Shown here piece after piece: positions 54,324 to 62,560 of a stretch of DNA of 64,000 nucleotides; position 1 is the first letter of the stretch; the number at the start of each line of letters is the position of its first letter. This DNA is from Citrobacter sp. On2M (GTDB lineage Bacteria; Pseudomonadota; Gammaproteobacteria; Enterobacterales; Enterobacteriaceae), in contig NZ_WPCV01000005.1 in assembly GCF_018035235.1 (NCBI RefSeq), forward strand, positions 62,001 to 126,000. The letters run 5' to 3'. The notes beneath the pieces are model-generated. The model worked only from the letters and a program-made list of their open reading frames with translations. It was not told the DNA's origin and did not search any database. The translations under genes and the position numbers were made by a program.

Positions 54324-54881
54324 TTAGAAGAACCCCATGCCAATAATCACGACATCCCCAGGATGAACAGAGTGCGTTAAATCGACATTCTCAAGCAGCT
54401 GATTGCTACCCGACAGGCGAATGTTGATATCTTGACGGTCTGCACGGTCTGTAAACCCCCCCGCCTGCGCAATAGACTTCTCGACGGTAAGACCTGGCTC
54501 ATAGGCGTATCCATTCGGACTTTTCACCTCGCCAGAAACATAGTATTTACGGAACTCGGCAATACTCACTGTCACCATCGGAGTGGTAAAATAATCTCCA
54601 GTCAGACGCTGAGTTAATTCTTTAGTCACCTGATCGACGGTTTTATCGTTTAATTTAAGAGCACCCACGAATGGGAAATTAATCTCGCCACTCTTATCCA
54701 AAATAAACCGCATCGTCATATCGGGTTGGCCATGAACAGCGATATTGACAGTATCCCCCGCGCCAAGCCGGTAATCCTGCTGAACAGCAGCAGGATCGTC
54801 CATTAATCTCGGGCTGGACGTTGTGCATCCGACCATCAGGATACTGAATAGCAAAACCGCGCACAGTTCTATTATTTTCAT
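54324..54881 (-). CDS. Short outer-membrane polysaccharide export (OPX) lipoprotein
   Basis: A 185-residue Wza/GumB-type lipoprotein with signal MKIIELCAVLLFSILMVGC (lipidated Cys19). The Poly_export domain (DYRLGAGDTVNIAVHGQPDM) is followed by one SLBB-like domain (EFRKYYVSGEVKSPNGYAYEPGLTVEKSIAQAGG). E. coli Wza has 379 residues and ends in an alpha-helical outer-membrane barrel; this protein stops before that part. Short OPX proteins usually rely on a separate beta-barrel, and one is encoded directly upstream in the operon. It lies two bases before the Wzc-like gene. Confidence 0.88.
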   Translation of the reverse strand: MKIIELCAVLLFSILMVGCTTSSPRLMDDPAAVQQDYRLGAGDTVNIAVHGQPDMTMRFILDKSGEINFPFVGALKLNDKTVDQVTKELTQRLTGDYFTTPMVTVSIAEFRKYYVSGEVKSPNGYAYEPGLTVEKSIAQAGGFTDRADRQDINIRLSGSNQLLENVDLTHSVHPGDVVIIGMGFF

Positions 54882-54882
54882 T

Positions 54883-56169
54883 TTAGATCTGAACCTTAGC
54901 TTTAAGCATAATCATAGAATTATCATAACCCAACGTTCTAATGACTTCCTGATTGTCGTTGGGACCGATATAAAACGAGTCAGTATCCTTATTCGAATTC
55001 AATGTATCTATTTGATATTTAATCTCAAAATTAACCGACGGCGTGTAGTCATAGCTCATGGTTACGCTAAATACTCCATCTTTATCATGTCGATCCTTAT
55101 TCTGTTTTTTATAATCTTCCGAGGTAAATGAGTAATCCAGTAAGGTAGAAAAACGGTTGCCTAACCAGAAATGCTGGTAAGAAAGACCATACTGGGTCAC
55201 TAAAATATATCCCCCAACTTCCGATGGGTCTTTAATGCTTTGCGCCGAGTGGACGGTGAATACAGACTGTTGTAACGGTTTCCACTCTCCTTTTATGTCC
55301 CAGTTTAGACCATTAAAATCCTGCGAGTTGGCACTGTTTTCAAATGTCTTGTACAACCATGAAATATTCATGTCGACATTGGTTTTCCCCGTTAACTGCG
55401 ATTTCAGGCCATACAGTAAATAATACTCATTTGTGTCTTTTTCTGAGTTGTTATCATAGTGACGTTGGTTAGTAATAAAGCTATAGCGAAAGCGCGTCCT
55501 GGATGTGTACTGGTCAAAAATTTCTGCCACCAGGCTATTTTCGTGCCATTCCTGTTCCTGAATATAATTGTAGAAATCGTCACTGCTGTCCCGTACATCA
55601 GACGTGTTGCCGAAAGTGAGTTTTTTATACAACAACGCCAGTTCAGCTTTCCCACGCCCATCAGGTGCGCCGTAACTGTAACGCAATTCACTGTTGATAA
55701 AATTCGTCGTCAGTGGAGATGTAATCCCATACTGCTCGAATTGGCCCGGGAGAAAACCCTCGGTAATACCGCGGCCACGGGATTCATGCCCAAGCGTATC
55801 TTCCAGATTGAGGGTTAGACCATGCTTGAGCCCGTACCGCCAGGCACCGTTAAAACGGAAAAAATGATCGTTATAGTTATCAGCGGAATCACTGGAGTAG
55901 TTACGATAATCTCCGGAGTACATCAGTAAATACTTATCCTGATCGCGCTCTCCGATCATACTCAGTACAGGCGCTGCGCTCTGAAACGAGGAGCCGATAG
56001 CATCGCTGCTATGTGGCTGATAAGAAACGTTATCATTATAACCATAATCCACAGCGACCTTGCCCTGGAAGTCGATTCCCGCAAAGCCAATGTGTGATTT
56101 CGGGGTTAAATCAGCCCATGCGGGCTGCGATATCACGATTCCGGTAATCACTATCAATTTAGTATGCAT
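54883..56169 (-). CDS. Outer-membrane beta-barrel protein for exopolysaccharide export
   Basis: A 428-residue protein starting MHTKLIVITGIVISQPAWA (signal peptide). This start overlaps the initiating transferase stop by 11 bp; a longer frame to 56322 would overlap it by 164 bp and hides the signal peptide. The rest alternates hydrophobic and polar residues with aromatic girdles (GYNDNVSYQP, YLLMYSGDYRNYSSDSADNYNDHFF, LLYKKLTFGN) and ends FEIKYQIDTL...MIMLKAKVQI, an amphipathic last strand. It belongs to the outer-membrane barrels found with short OPX proteins in Wzx/Wzy loci. It probably supplies the pore the short OPX lacks. Confidence 0.8.
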   Translation of the reverse strand: MHTKLIVITGIVISQPAWADLTPKSHIGFAGIDFQGKVAVDYGYNDNVSYQPHSSDAIGSSFQSAAPVLSMIGERDQDKYLLMYSGDYRNYSSDSADNYNDHFFRFNGAWRYGLKHGLTLNLEDTLGHESRGRGITEGFLPGQFEQYGITSPLTTNFINSELRYSYGAPDGRGKAELALLYKKLTFGNTSDVRDSSDDFYNYIQEQEWHENSLVAEIFDQYTSRTRFRYSFITNQRHYDNNSEKDTNEYYLLYGLKSQLTGKTNVDMNISWLYKTFENSANSQDFNGLNWDIKGEWKPLQQSVFTVHSAQSIKDPSEVGGYILVTQYGLSYQHFWLGNRFSTLLDYSFTSEDYKKQNKDRHDKDGVFSVTMSYDYTPSVNFEIKYQIDTLNSNKDTDSFYIGPNDNQEVIRTLGYDNSMIMLKAKVQI

Positions 56170-57574
56170 TCTTACCGACAAATCCTTTGAAAATAGTTTT
56201 AATGATGATTTTGATATCCAGCCATAACGACCAGTTTTGAATGTACTCAATATCGTACTGAACCCGTTTTTCCATCTTATAAAGCGCATCGATTTCCCCG
56301 CGGAAACCGTTGATCTGTGCAAGCCCAGTGATCCCAGGCTTCACTTTATGGCGGATCATGTAATTTTCGACCTGTTTGCGGTACTGCTCATTATGCGTAA
56401 CCGCATGGGGTCTGGGGCCGACAATCGACATACTTCCCTGCAATACGTTAATAAATTGCGGGAGTTCATCAAGCGAGGTACGGCGCAAGAAACTCCCGAA
56501 TTTCGTTACACGTGGATCGTTTTTTGTCGCCTGAATAACCGTATCGGCGTTCTCCATCACACGCATCGAGCGAAACTTCCAGACCTTAATTTTTTGCCCA
56601 CTCAGGCCATACCTATCTTGTTTGAAAAATACCGGCCCGCGGGAAGTGAGTTTAATACCAATGGCTATTGCCAACATCAGTGAAGAAATCATCACCATAA
56701 TGATGCTGCCCAGCACCAGATCTTCCGCTCGCTTAATAAACGACCCCGCCCCTTCAAACGGCGAACTAAAGATACCGATAGTTTGCAGATTGTGGATGGA
56801 GCGCAACTTGGACATGTTGTTACTGTAGGTATAGAAATCCGGGACAATATAGGTATCGACGGTGGTGTCTGACATCATCGCCAGGAAATGACGAATACGG
56901 TGCAAGGCCACCATCGGTAAAGCGATATAGATTTCGTCGATATTGCCCTGCCTGGCTTCCTCGACCAGATTAATCACCGGGCCACGAAAGGGGCTTTTGA
57001 CTTTATCAACGATATCTCCACAACGGGATAAGGCGCGCTCATCATAAAATGACAAATCTAATGTGATGTTGGCGTATTCGTTCATTAACGCGTTTTCTGC
57101 GGCCAGACCATTGTCAGTCAGACCAATAATCGCTACGCGCATACTCTTTTTCGTTGAATATTTAAAAATGAAAAAGCGAATGTAATAAAGAAAAGGTAAT
57201 GGAATGAAGTACCAGTAAATAATCGCTGAATAAAAAGGCGCAGGCAGTCGGTCTAAGGCTCCGAGCGATTCAGGTTCAGCCACGGCGACAGTGACCAGCT
57301 CGTTACAAAAAATGGCCAGAAGCGTACAAACAACCAACCGTTTTTGGTTTCGCAGACCGATTGTTTTAATCTTTTGCTGATACATTTTGATGTATTCAGC
57401 AAATAGCAAATAAAAAACTGAGAACAGAATGCTCAGGATGGCAATAGTGTTAAAGGGCTCCACTCCCAGCAGATGGGCGCTAAAGATTAACGTCGCATTG
57501 ATAACAATGAAATCGACCAGTTTTAGAAAGACTGGATATCCCTGGCTGCTAATCTTTAGCGAGTTTTTAAGCAT
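56159..57574 (-). CDS. Undecaprenyl-phosphate glucose/galactose phosphotransferase (WcaJ/WbaP type)
   Basis: A 471-residue initiating transferase (polyprenyl phosphohexose-1-phosphate transferase). The N-terminal half has four hydrophobic segments and a Rossmann-like CoA_binding_3 region (MRVAIIGLTDNGLAAENAL). A membrane re-entrant helix (about 285-310) leads to the catalytic domain KVWKFRSMRVME, RRTSLDELPQFINVLQGSMSIVGPRPHAVTH and the Asp-Glu pair in it. It moves hexose-1-phosphate onto undecaprenyl phosphate and so begins each repeat unit. First gene of the exopolysaccharide operon, behind an 880-bp gene-free region. Confidence 0.9.
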   Translation of the reverse strand: MLKNSLKISSQGYPVFLKLVDFIVINATLIFSAHLLGVEPFNTIAILSILFSVFYLLFAEYIKMYQQKIKTIGLRNQKRLVVCTLLAIFCNELVTVAVAEPESLGALDRLPAPFYSAIIYWYFIPLPFLYYIRFFIFKYSTKKSMRVAIIGLTDNGLAAENALMNEYANITLDLSFYDERALSRCGDIVDKVKSPFRGPVINLVEEARQGNIDEIYIALPMVALHRIRHFLAMMSDTTVDTYIVPDFYTYSNNMSKLRSIHNLQTIGIFSSPFEGAGSFIKRAEDLVLGSIIMVMISSLMLAIAIGIKLTSRGPVFFKQDRYGLSGQKIKVWKFRSMRVMENADTVIQATKNDPRVTKFGSFLRRTSLDELPQFINVLQGSMSIVGPRPHAVTHNEQYRKQVENYMIRHKVKPGITGLAQINGFRGEIDALYKMEKRVQYDIEYIQNWSLWLDIKIIIKTIFKGFVGKNAY

Positions 57575-58457
57575 AGCTCAGCCTATTATTTATTGATCTT
57601 TAATCATTTTTTTCCCATTTAATGTTGCTAATTATATCACAAGTCTAAAAAACGCAATGGCACACTGTCAGTAAATGTAAAAAACAATGTAATACAATGT
57701 GATGAGTTTCGCACCACATAAACTTAACATATTGATTAAATTAAGCATTTATTGACGTTTATTTTTGATTGTATCATATAAAAATATGGCTAATTGCAAC
57801 ATAATTGCCATTGACAGATCACAACCCATAAGCTATGAGCAGATAGAATCAAGTGATGCCACCTGACAACAGGTTAACCTTACAAGCAGTAACACTTCTT
57901 CCAACCCTGACAGTGTTACGCCCTGCAGCAAAAGCCCCGGTGAACGACAGAGATAATCATTAATTATATTAATAATATTCGTTATAAAAAGAACATAGCA
58001 ATACATTCACAGCATAATAATTAGCAACGTTATCATTACCCATACTAAAAATATGTATTACATATCACTAATGTCAACATTCTGCGTGCAAACACCTTTA
58101 ACACCAGAATTTTCAGCACTCATCAACATGTTTATGAAAATAAACAAAAGAGAATAAATGACAACATTAAAAACTTGTTAAAAATAGAGCAAACCACTCC
58201 AATAAATTTTTACACACCTTTGTTAAGGCATATATACAAAAGCCTCATAAAGCTACTTAATCATTTCAAAAAATTTAGTTTACTTACTTATCGCAAATAA
58301 ATAGCATCCGCAGCGGATGACTTGCTGAGCGATTTACGCACGTTAATCGTTTCATTTCAAATGAAGCCCTACATCATTTTTTGACGTTGATGTACTCCAG
58401 CTGAATTTGTGCCTCTGACAAGTAATCTTCTGGGTAAATAATAAATTTAACGGAGTT
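57575..58457. promoter_or_regulatory. Long AT-rich control region before the exopolysaccharide operon
   Basis: No credible coding sequence in 883 bp. Candidate elements: a CRP-like site TGTGA-TGAGTT-TCGCA at 57698-57713, and an inverted repeat GTAACACT...AGTGTTAC with a 15-nt loop at 57889-57919. A short stem CATCCGC-A-GCGGATG lies near 58305-58319. No JUMPstart/ops element (GGCGGTAGC) is visible on either strand. The right end also carries the ribosome-binding site of the dead fimbrial subunit gene. Confidence 0.5.
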
Positions 58458-58544
58458 ATGATGAAAAAAACTTTACTCATCAGCAGTATGCTGGTCGCTT
58501 TGCTTGTCGCGAATACTGGCGCAGCAGCGAATAACGGACGTTGA
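58458..58544 (+). pseudogene. Remnant of a major fimbrial subunit gene
   Basis: Behind CGGAG a 28-codon frame reads MMKKTLLISSMLVALLVANTG AAANNGR-stop in two parts: a complete signal peptide and the first mature residues typical of chaperone-usher pilins, then a stop. The Gly-x-Ile-x-Phe-x-Gly strand and Cys expected next are absent. A chaperone fragment follows, so this is the deleted first gene of a fimbrial operon. Confidence 0.65.
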
Positions 58545-58587
58545 TGCTATGGATGGCACTGTTCCCTGAGTCTGGAAAGTACACCTG

Positions 58588-58871
58588 ATGAATAAAGTAT
58601 CCTTTTATCTGTTGCTGTGCGTCGTTAGCACCACACACAGCGCAATTAACTTGAGGCAAATTCGCATTATTTATAATGAGAATGATAAAGTGGCGATGTT
58701 TGACGTCAACAATAATACAGACAAGCCAGATATGGTACAGACGTGGCTGGATAAGGGTAATCCCGTTGAGACGCCAGCTAACTTGCAATGTTAATTACGC
58801 CACCAATTCTGAAACTCGACGGCCATAAGTCAGCCGTATTACGGGCTAGTCAATGCGACGATGACCTTTAA
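58588..58871 (+). pseudogene. Frameshifted and truncated fimbrial (PapD-like) chaperone
   Basis: The first frame (58588-58794) reads a signal peptide, then LRQIRIIYNENDKVAMFDVNNNT, then PDMVQTWLDKGNPVETP, the N-terminal strands of a PapD-type chaperone, and stops. The text resumes in another frame as LITPPILKLDGHKSAVLRA (the conserved F-x-x-TPP-x-R-L segment, with Lys for Arg), ending at 58871. The second immunoglobulin domain and the usher gene are missing. The remnant's last bases overlap the end of tctE. Confidence 0.8.
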
Positions 58872-60310
58872 ATAACGGGCGCAGGGCGCCCCTGTTCTTC
58901 TCGCTCCAGACATAAAAAACGCATCCGTACGCTTAACCCACCTAGTGCTTCACTCCGTGATAGCTTCGGGTGCGTGCGGTGCAGACGAGCAATGTCATTG
59001 ACCAGCGCCAGACCGATTCCTGCCCCGGGAACATTGCCGACGTTATCCAGGCGATGAAACGGGAGCAGCGCCTGATGCACCATTTGTTCATCAATGCCTG
59101 GCCCGCTATCTTCAACCACAAATACCACTGCTTCTCCCTCTCGCCGCAGTCGGGCAGTCACTACGCCATGCGGCGGCGTGTATTTCAGTGCGTTATCCAG
59201 CAGATTTCCGCACAGTTCCCCGAGCAGGACTTCATCGCCCTCAACCCACACCGCGTCCTGTTCCCCTTCATAGCCCAGATCGATCCCTTTACTGCGCGCC
59301 TGCGCCAGTCGCGTGAAACAGCTGGTTTGCACTACCTCATACAAATTAACCGGTGAAAAGTGCCTTTCTCCTTGCTCTTTACGCTTCACCGCCGACAGCT
59401 GTAACAGCCTTTCAGTCAGTTGAATGGTGTTATCCAGCGTGGTACTCATAGCCTGTAAACTCTCATACCACTGCTGCGGTTGCTGACTGGCCAGAGCCAC
59501 CGCCGCCTGAGTTTTCAGCACTGCCAGCGGCGTTTTAAGCTGATGGGAAGCATCCGCACTGAAGCGCTCCTGGCGAGAGATCAGGCCGCGAAGTCGGTCC
59601 AGATAGCGGTTGAATGCCACGATCAACAGGCGGGTTTCCGACCACGGCAACAGCTCCGGCAGCGGCGTCAGCAGCCCCGGCTCACGACGCACCATCAGCG
59701 AAGACAGCTGGCGCATCGGGCGTAATACCCGGCGCAGCAGCCAGCCAACCAGCACCAGCGTGAGCAGCACCAGCAGCCCTTGCGAAACCCACGATGAAAA
59801 CAACAGCTGCCGCGCCAGATAACGTCGCGATTGCAGCGTTTCGGCGACATAAATCTCAGCCATGCCGACAATACCGCCCTCATTGACGGGCTGCAGCAGG
59901 CGCGCTACGCGAATGGCCTCGCCACGATATTCAGTGTGATAAAACCACGCCAGCGCCGGATAAAGCCGCGTGCGCGAAGTTGCTGGCGGCATCGCAGGTA
60001 AATCGTCATAACCAGAGATAACCTTCCCCGCTGGATCGACCACCTTGTAATACAATCTGTCGTTCATATTCAGTTCAAAGCTGTCCAGTACCACCCACGG
60101 CACATTCACTTCCAACTGTTTATTGCGTACTACCAGCCGCTCGGAGACAGTTCTGGCAGACGAGAGCAACGTCCGGTCATACGCCTGCGTCGCCGCCTGT
60201 AGCGCGCTGACATAGCTATTAAATGCCGACAGCCCCCACAACAACAGGAGCGGCAGGCCCAGAAACATCAGCAGTTGCAGATACAACGATTGGGGTTTAA
60301 CCCACTTCAT
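58868..60310 (-). CDS. tctE: Sensor kinase TctE
   Basis: A 480-residue histidine kinase of the TctDE system. The start MKWVKPQSLYLQLLMFLGLP at 60310 overlaps tctD by 14 bp; a longer frame to 60427 would run through tctD and is rejected. Membrane helix about 8-28, periplasmic sensor (about 30-165, TctE-type N-terminal domain), second helix about 172-195, then HAMP-like linker. H-box FSADASHQLKTPLAVLKTQ, N-box and G-boxes (NLLDNALKYTPPHG; VEDSGPGID) are intact. It senses tricarboxylates and controls tctCBA. Confidence 0.92.
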   Translation of the reverse strand: MKWVKPQSLYLQLLMFLGLPLLLLWGLSAFNSYVSALQAATQAYDRTLLSSARTVSERLVVRNKQLEVNVPWVVLDSFELNMNDRLYYKVVDPAGKVISGYDDLPAMPPATSRTRLYPALAWFYHTEYRGEAIRVARLLQPVNEGGIVGMAEIYVAETLQSRRYLARQLLFSSWVSQGLLVLLTLVLVGWLLRRVLRPMRQLSSLMVRREPGLLTPLPELLPWSETRLLIVAFNRYLDRLRGLISRQERFSADASHQLKTPLAVLKTQAAVALASQQPQQWYESLQAMSTTLDNTIQLTERLLQLSAVKRKEQGERHFSPVNLYEVVQTSCFTRLAQARSKGIDLGYEGEQDAVWVEGDEVLLGELCGNLLDNALKYTPPHGVVTARLRREGEAVVFVVEDSGPGIDEQMVHQALLPFHRLDNVGNVPGAGIGLALVNDIARLHRTHPKLSRSEALGGLSVRMRFLCLEREEQGRPAPVI

Positions 60311-60971
60311 CGCTGCGCTCCAGCACATAGCCCAGGCCGCGTAGCGTGGCAATACGCACATCGCTTCCCTGTAGCTTTTTACGCAGACGATGGATGTACA
60401 GCTCAATGCTTTCAGGGCTGACCTCATCGCTTAGACTGAAGACCTGTTCAAATAACTGCTGACGCGAAACCGGTCGCAATCGACGATACATCAGCACCGT
60501 AAGCAATGCCTGTTCGCGCGGGGTGAGTGCCAGCGGTTGCCCCTGCAAGAGAAAATAGCCTTCATCGTGAAACGCCAGTTCCCCTAATTGCTGTATACCT
60601 TGTACCTGCCCCGCACTGCGCCGTAGCAGGGCCCGCAGCCGGGCATCCAGTTCCTCGATTTCAAACGGCTTTGCCAGATAATCATCGGCCCCAACGTTCA
60701 ATCCTTTCACCCGATCGGCCACCGCGCTGCGCGCCGTCAGCAGCAGAACGGGAAGCGTCTGCCCGCGTTTGCGCAGACGCTGAACGACTTCAAGGCCATC
60801 CAACCCCGGCATATTGATGTCCAGCACCGCCAACGCGTACGTTTCACTATGTAAAAGGTGATCGGCCGCCAGGCCATCAAAAACGCAGTCGACGGCAAAA
60901 CCGTTTTGCACCAGCGCTTTCTCCAGCCAGTGAGCTAACTCACGATTATCCTCCGCTAATAAGAGACGCAT
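60297..60971 (-). CDS. tctD: Response regulator TctD
   Basis: A 224-residue OmpR/PhoB-type regulator, nearly identical by eye to Salmonella TctD. The receiver has AEDNRE, phospho-acceptor Asp51 in AVLDINMPG, Thr in LLTARSA and Lys in DDYLAKPFE. The winged helix is in the last 95 residues (LTPREQALLTVLMYRRLRPVSRQQLFEQVFSLSDEVSPESIELYIHRLRKKL, here in parts). Divergent from tctC across 152 bp, it activates the tricarboxylate uptake genes. Confidence 0.95.
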   Translation of the reverse strand: MRLLLAEDNRELAHWLEKALVQNGFAVDCVFDGLAADHLLHSETYALAVLDINMPGLDGLEVVQRLRKRGQTLPVLLLTARSAVADRVKGLNVGADDYLAKPFEIEELDARLRALLRRSAGQVQGIQQLGELAFHDEGYFLLQGQPLALTPREQALLTVLMYRRLRPVSRQQLFEQVFSLSDEVSPESIELYIHRLRKKLQGSDVRIATLRGLGYVLERSDEVG

Positions 60972-61123
60972 ATCACATCCTGTAAAGTTTCTGCCGCATT
61001 GAAAGGGAATTGAAAGGTTAATGTTTTAACAATCATGCAACCGAACTGCTACACATCGGCTCACATAATCACAAAAATAATCTTCCGTACCTGAAATCCG
61101 GTCATCCGGCGTGAGGATAAATA
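60972..61123. promoter_or_regulatory. tctD/tctC divergent promoter region
   Basis: A 152-bp spacer between two divergently read units that form one regulated module. TctD binding and catabolite control are expected from Salmonella. I see no motif clear enough to mark individually. GAGGATAAATA precedes the tctC ATG as ribosome-binding site. Confidence 0.5.
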
Positions 61124-62101
61124 ATGAAAAAACAATTACTTCGTACCCTTACTGTAAGCATGTTATTGATGAGTACCTCTGTTCTGGCGGAACAAGCGCC
61201 ATCGCGCACGGAATGTATCGCCCCTGCTAAACCCGGCGGTGGTTTTGATCTCACCTGTAAGTTGATTCAGGTGAGCATGATGGAAACCGGCGCTATCGAA
61301 AAACCGATGCGCGTAACCTACATGCCCGGTGGCGTGGGAGCTGTGGCATATAACGCTATCGTCGCGCAACGTCCTGCCGAAGCGGGTACCGTCGTTGCCT
61401 TCTCCGGCGGCTCGCTGCTGAACCTGTCACAAGGCAAGTTTGGTCGCTACGGCGTGGATGATGTCCGCTGGTTGGCAAGCGTAGGCACTGACTACGGCAT
61501 GATTGCCGTACGCCAGGACTCACCGTGGAAAACGCTGAAAGACCTGCTGACGGCGATGGAGAAAGATCCCAACAGCGTGGTGATTGGCGCGGGAGCTTCT
61601 ATTGGTAGTCAGGACTGGATGAAGTCGGCGCTACTGGCGCAAAAAGCAAACGTCGATCCGCACAAAATGCGCTACGTCGCCTTTGAAGGCGGCGGCGAAC
61701 CGGTTACCGCGCTGATGGGGAATCACGTTCAGGTAGTTTCCGGCGATCTCAGTGAGATGGTGCCGTATCTCAACGGCGACAAAATCCGCGTGCTCGCGGT
61801 GTTCTCCGATCAACGTCTGCCGGGCCAGTTAGCCAACGTCCCCACCGCCAAAGAGCAAGGCTATGACCTCGTGTGGCCGATCATCCGTGGTTTCTACGTT
61901 GGGCCAAAAGTCAGCGACGCCGAGTATCAGTGGTGGGTCGATGCCTTTAACAAACTCCAGCAAACCGATGAGTTTAAAAAGCAGCGCGATCTCCGTGGCC
62001 TGTTCGAGTTCAACATGAGCGGGAAGCAGCTCGACGAGTACGTGAAGAAGCAGGTCACGGATTATCGTGAGCAGGCGAAAGCCTTCGGTCTGGCGAAATA
62101 A
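61124..62101 (+). CDS. tctC: Tricarboxylate-binding periplasmic protein TctC
   Basis: A 325-residue periplasmic receptor of the tripartite tricarboxylate transporter family. Signal peptide MKKQLLRTLTVSMLLMSTSVLA, then ECIAPAKPGGGFDLTCKLIQ, the conserved ligand loop (PGGGFD). GGVGAVAYNAIVAQRP and NHVQVVSGDLSEMVPYL are the second-domain motifs. It captures citrate and related tricarboxylates and delivers them to TctAB. tctB starts 14 bp downstream. Confidence 0.93.
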   Translation: MKKQLLRTLTVSMLLMSTSVLAEQAPSRTECIAPAKPGGGFDLTCKLIQVSMMETGAIEKPMRVTYMPGGVGAVAYNAIVAQRPAEAGTVVAFSGGSLLNLSQGKFGRYGVDDVRWLASVGTDYGMIAVRQDSPWKTLKDLLTAMEKDPNSVVIGAGASIGSQDWMKSALLAQKANVDPHKMRYVAFEGGGEPVTALMGNHVQVVSGDLSEMVPYLNGDKIRVLAVFSDQRLPGQLANVPTAKEQGYDLVWPIIRGFYVGPKVSDAEYQWWVDAFNKLQQTDEFKKQRDLRGLFEFNMSGKQLDEYVKKQVTDYREQAKAFGLAK

Positions 62102-62115
62102 GCACAGAGGCAAAG

Positions 62116-62550
62116 ATGATGAGCGATCGTATTTTTGCAGGTATCTGGCTGTTGCTCTGTATAGCCGGGCTGTTCGTGGCCTGGCAAATCACCAGCGAAT
62201 ATAGCTATGAGCCAGTTGGGCCGCGTCCCTTTCCGCTTGGCATTATCAGTCTGATGCTGGTCTGTGCCGTGGCGCTGCTGTTGCGCCATCCCGACACTAT
62301 CAGTTGGCCCCGCCGTCACGTGCTGCAAAAGCTGCTGACGATGGTAATTGTGCTGTTGATGTACGCCTGGGGTTTCGAATGGCTCGGTTTTCCCATCGCC
62401 ACCGCCATTCTCACCGTAGTGATTGGCATGCTGTTCGGCGCAACCATTCCGGCTGCGGGTATTTCGGGCGCGGTGCTCGGCATTCTGCTGTGGTATGCCT
62501 TTGACCGCCTGCTTGACGTCACCTTACCTCTCGGCGCCTGGCTGGGTTAA
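62116..62550 (+). CDS. tctB: Tricarboxylate transporter small membrane subunit TctB
   Basis: A 144-residue inner-membrane protein with four hydrophobic segments (IFAGIWLLLCIAGLFVAW; FPLGIISLMLVCAVALLL; LLTMVIVLLMYAWGFEWLGFP; ISGAVLGILLWYAFDRLLDV). This is the layout of TctB, the small subunit of the tripartite tricarboxylate transporter. Conserved GPRPFPLG lies in the first loop. Two ATG codons are adjacent at the start. It is followed after 10 bp by tctA. Confidence 0.92.
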   Translation: MMSDRIFAGIWLLLCIAGLFVAWQITSEYSYEPVGPRPFPLGIISLMLVCAVALLLRHPDTISWPRRHVLQKLLTMVIVLLMYAWGFEWLGFPIATAILTVVIGMLFGATIPAAGISGAVLGILLWYAFDRLLDVTLPLGAWLG

Positions 62551-62560
62551 CGGAGAAACG

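Noticed and set aside
54883-56322. Longer version of the beta-barrel gene starting at 56322
   Set aside because: It would overlap the initiating transferase by 164 bp and place 51 unrelated residues before an evident signal peptide.
57575-58457. JUMPstart/ops element for RfaH control of the exopolysaccharide operon
   Set aside because: GGCGGTAGC or its complement does not occur in the region.
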